A program made the translations under genes and the position numbers. Below the pieces are notes generated by a model. That model searched no databases and was not told the DNA's origin. It worked only from the letters and a program-made list of their open reading frames with translations. Positions 13,527-15,524 of a stretch of 15,524 nucleotides of DNA are shown here, one piece after another. The stretch comes from UMGS755 sp045590535 (lineage in GTDB: Bacteria > Bacillota > Clostridia > UBA1381 > UBA9506). The first letter of the stretch is position 1, and each line of letters starts with the position of its first letter. The DNA lies in NCBI GenBank assembly GCA_045590535.1, contig JAZNRE010000012.1, positions 1-15,524 on the forward strand, in the 5' to 3' direction.

Positions 13527-13557
13527 AAAAGGGATACCGAAACGGTATCCCTTTTAT
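13527..13557. terminator. Bidirectional terminator between the small gene and rpmB
   Basis: AAAAGGGATACCG (13527-13539) and CGGTATCCCTTTT (13543-13555) form a perfect 13-bp stem with a 3-base loop. A- and T-flanks on both sides let it serve both the plus-strand small gene and the convergent rpmB. Confidence 0.9.
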
Positions 13558-13572
13558 TCACGCTTTTTTTTG

Positions 13573-13761
13573 TTAGATTGCTCTGGTTACCTTATCAGAA
13601 CGCAGACATCTTGAGCAAACAGTAATGGTTTTCGGAGTTCCGTTAACCAAAGCCTTAACCTTTCTGATATTGGGCTTCCAAGTTCTGTTTGATCTTCTGT
13701 GAGAATGGCTGACCTTAATACCAAAGACAACACCTTTTCCGCAGATTTCACACTTTGCCAT
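13573..13761 (-). CDS. rpmB: 50S ribosomal protein L28
   Basis: A 62-aa ribosomal protein of the large subunit, MAKCEICGKGVVFGIKVSHSHRRSNRTWKPNIRKV, ending KTITVCSRCLRSDKVTRAI. The signature GIKVSHSHRRSNRTWKPNI is unambiguous. Cysteines C4-x-x-C7 and C48-S-R-C51 make this the zinc-binding form, rather than the zinc-free paralogue that many bacteria induce in zinc shortage. GGGAGGT lies 9 nt before the ATG. It is monocistronic, with a strong promoter and a leader of about 100 bases. Confidence 0.97.
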   Translation of the reverse strand: MAKCEICGKGVVFGIKVSHSHRRSNRTWKPNIRKVKALVNGTPKTITVCSRCLRSDKVTRAI

Positions 13762-13867
13762 CTATCGTACACCTCCCATATGTTCAAAGACAATATTCAC
13801 ATTCAAAAGCAGCTATATGCTGCGCAGCTGGGGCCGTTTTTATCATCAGCCCAAACCGACAAAGTTT

Positions 13868-13896
13868 ATTATAACAAAAAATTGTGCTAAAAGCAA
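13868..13896 (-). promoter_or_regulatory. SigA promoter of rpmB
   Basis: On the minus strand TTGCTT (13891-13896), a 17-base spacer, and perfect TATAAT (13868-13873). The start is predicted near 13861, leaving a 100-base leader with possible stems such as GGGC/GCCC and CAGCT/AGCTG (13810-13850). Confidence 0.8.
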
Positions 13897-13945
13897 GAGT
13901 TTTTTCATTTTTTTTGAGAATTATTTCTTGCTTTCTTTTTTTATT

Positions 13946-14800
13946 TTATTTTTCGTTGTGAAGAAGAGCCGCTTTCACCGTGTTTTTCATTAACATGGCA
14001 ATGGTCATGGGGCCAACGCCGCCGGGAACGGGTGTGATGGCAGAAGCTTTTTCGGTGGCCGATTCAAAAGCAACATCGCCCACCAAACGGCCGTCATCCA
14101 AACGGTTCATACCCACATCAATCACAACAGCGCCTTCTTTAATCATATCCCCGGTGATGAGCTCAGCCACGCCAACAGCGGCAACAACCACATCCGCTCT
14201 GCGGACAGTTTCAGCCAGGTCGCGGGTTTTGGAATGACAAATGGTAACGGTGCCGTGGGAATGGAGCAGCAGCATGGACATAGGCTTGCCCACAATGTTG
14301 CTGCGGCCGATTACAACACATTCTTTGCCGGCAATGTTAATGCCGCTTTCTTTAATCAGTTCCATAACACCAGCAGGGGTGCAGGGAAGAAAATCATAGT
14401 CACCAATCATAATTTTGCCCACATTAACGGGATGAAAAGCATCCACATCTTTATCAGGACGAATGGCGTTAATAACGGCCTTTTCGTCTAAATGTTTCGG
14501 CAGGGGCAACTGGCACAAAATGCCGTCAATGTCGCTTTCGTTGAGTTTCTGAATTAAAGCCAAAAGCTCTTCCTGGGTTGTTGTGCCGGGGAGGGCATAT
14601 TCTTCAGAGCGAATGCCGATATATTCACATGCTTTCTTTTTGTTGTTCACATAAATTCTTGAAGCCGGGTCATCCCCTACGATGATGACCGCCAGACCGG
14701 GATGTACGCCCTTTGCCTTCAGCTCGCTTACGGTCTCTCTCAGTTCGTCCTTGATTCTCTGTGAAACGGCTTTTCCGTCCAGAATTTTTGCCTTTTGCAT
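13946..14800 (-). CDS. folD: Bifunctional methylene-THF dehydrogenase/methenyl-THF cyclohydrolase FolD
   Basis: FolD oxidises 5,10-methylene-tetrahydrofolate and hydrolyses the product to 10-formyl-tetrahydrofolate, feeding purine and formyl-Met synthesis; in anaerobes it also serves the Wood-Ljungdahl methyl branch. The 284-aa sequence starts MQKAKILDGKAVSQRIKDEL, AGGAGG 8 nt upstream. Catalytic Y50 and K54 lie in SRIYVNNKKKAC, Q97 in LCQLPLP, and D120 in DKDVDAFHPVN (the usual DVDGFHP has Ala here). The Rossmann part contains CVVIGRSNIVGKP (161-173), and the C-terminal signature PVPGGVGPMTIAML is intact. Its first 131 bases also encode the tail of the upstream ygiQ-like gene in another frame. 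Confidence 0.97.
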   Translation of the reverse strand: MQKAKILDGKAVSQRIKDELRETVSELKAKGVHPGLAVIIVGDDPASRIYVNNKKKACEYIGIRSEEYALPGTTTQEELLALIQKLNESDIDGILCQLPLPKHLDEKAVINAIRPDKDVDAFHPVNVGKIMIGDYDFLPCTPAGVMELIKESGINIAGKECVVIGRSNIVGKPMSMLLLHSHGTVTICHSKTRDLAETVRRADVVVAAVGVAELITGDMIKEGAVVIDVGMNRLDDGRLVGDVAFESATEKASAITPVPGGVGPMTIAMLMKNTVKAALLHNEK

Positions 14801-15524
14801 TTTCTTTTCCTCCTGATTGTTTATGAATAGAAGACGATTTTTGTTTTTTTTGATTTTGGGGTTTTTTATCTAGGTTTGTTTCCTTTTTTTCAGCGGCATA
14901 GGGCGGTTCCACCAAACAAGACGGACCAAAGCCGATTAAATCTTCCCGTCCAGCCTTTTTCAGCGCCCGGCAAACCATGGCGCGATTTTTCGGCAAATAG
15001 GCCTGCAACAAAGCCCGCTGCATCACCTTATCTTCATCCTTGGGGACATAAACAGGCTTTAGGGTGAAGGGGTCAAGCCCCGTGTAATACATAGCGGTTG
15101 AAACAGAGCCGGGGGTGGGATAAAAATCCTGCACCTGATCGCTTTTCAGCTTATGCTGCTGCATATAGCGGGCCATCTTTTCAGCGCTTTGCATGGTGGA
15201 GCCGGGATGAGAAGACATCAGATACGGCACAACATACTGCTCCAGCCCCGCTTTTTTACTGGCCGCATCAAACCGCTCTACAAAGCGCTGATACACTTCA
15301 TAAGAGGGCTTGCCCATTAAATGAAGGACCTCCGGGCAGATATGCTCGGGAGCTGCCCGCAGCTGGCCCGATACATGGCGCTTGGCAAGCGCTTCGATAA
15401 AGCGGCCGCCATGGGCTTTATCGGCCATCACATAATCATGGCGGATTCCGGAGCGCACAAACACCTTTTTCACGCCCTTCACCGCCGCCGCTCTTCTGAG
15501 CAGCTCGATATATTCGCTATGATC
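14670..15524 (-). CDS. YgiQ family radical SAM protein, C-terminal part (5' end off-window)
   Basis: Only the last 284 residues are visible; the frame is open to the window edge (DHSEYIELLRRAAAVKGVKKVFVRSGIRHDY), so the GTG at 15482 is not a start. The Fe-S cluster cysteines of the radical SAM core lie off-window. The visible part includes HVSGQLRAAPEHICPEVLHLMGKP and QDFYPTPGSVSTAMYYTGLDPFT, then the DUF3362-like end RALKKAGREDLIGFGPSCLVEP. YgiQ proteins are conserved and of unclear reaction. The last 75 residues or so form a Lys/Gln then Arg/Gly-rich tail encoded by A-rich spacer and by 131 bases of folD in another frame. Such basic tails occur in this family, but this overlap is unusually long. 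Confidence 0.85.
   Translation of the reverse strand, partial: DHSEYIELLRRAAAVKGVKKVFVRSGIRHDYVMADKAHGGRFIEALAKRHVSGQLRAAPEHICPEVLHLMGKPSYEVYQRFVERFDAASKKAGLEQYVVPYLMSSHPGSTMQSAEKMARYMQQHKLKSDQVQDFYPTPGSVSTAMYYTGLDPFTLKPVYVPKDEDKVMQRALLQAYLPKNRAMVCRALKKAGREDLIGFGPSCLVEPPYAAEKKETNLDKKPQNQKKQKSSSIHKQSGGKENAKGKNSGRKSRFTENQGRTERDRKRAEGKGRTSRSGGHHRRG

Overview
The window looks like chromosomal DNA of an anaerobic, spore-forming Clostridia-type Firmicute. The support is a SpoIVA gene, a SipL-type DUF3794+LysM protein, a DUF4364 protein, a YitT protein, strong AGGAGG ribosome binding sites and many TTGNNN-17-TATAAT promoters, in moderately AT-rich sequence. It is not a conventional accessory island. 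It is core chromosome interrupted by one small phage scar.

Layout. Bases 1-181 hold the 3' part of a 5S rRNA followed by two intrinsic terminators. About 200-2200 is a slice of a phage head-morphogenesis operon cut at both ends: a 5'-truncated minor head protein whose C-terminal half carries an HEFGH zincin-like domain, a 76-aa unknown protein, a hairpin terminator, and a scaffold (Gp20-type) gene that loses its 3' end and reads through the spoIVA terminator into the last codons of spoIVA. From 2287 (minus strand) comes spoIVA. A gene-free stretch of about 680 bases follows, with a SigA promoter, two tandem palindromic units of about 55 bp that each carry a TGGTATAAT box, a third half-copy, and then a 6S-RNA-like gene with its terminator.

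Bases 4457-5726 encode a YitT membrane protein and a small Cys-containing unknown protein, converging on a minus-strand tadA-spoU pair. A divergent promoter region (6943-7185) leads to a DUF4364 protein, then a nitroreductase and a MATE exporter on the plus strand. Class II aldolase (fba) and an unknown 163-aa protein lie on the minus strand, facing away from the plus-strand sipL homologue and a 59-aa Cys-rich protein. The right end has rpmB, folD and the 3' part of a YgiQ-type radical SAM gene, all on the minus strand.

Gene relationships. SpoIVA and SipL are known partners in spore coat basement-layer assembly in Clostridioides difficile, and here they lie 8 kb apart. TadA and the SpoU-type methyltransferase overlap by ATGA and are probably co-expressed RNA-modification genes. 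The least explained structures are the covarying palindromes before the 6S-like gene, the capsid-linked zincin fragment, and a 131-base same-strand overlap of the ygiQ-type tail with folD. All identifications are by reading motifs; no database search was run.
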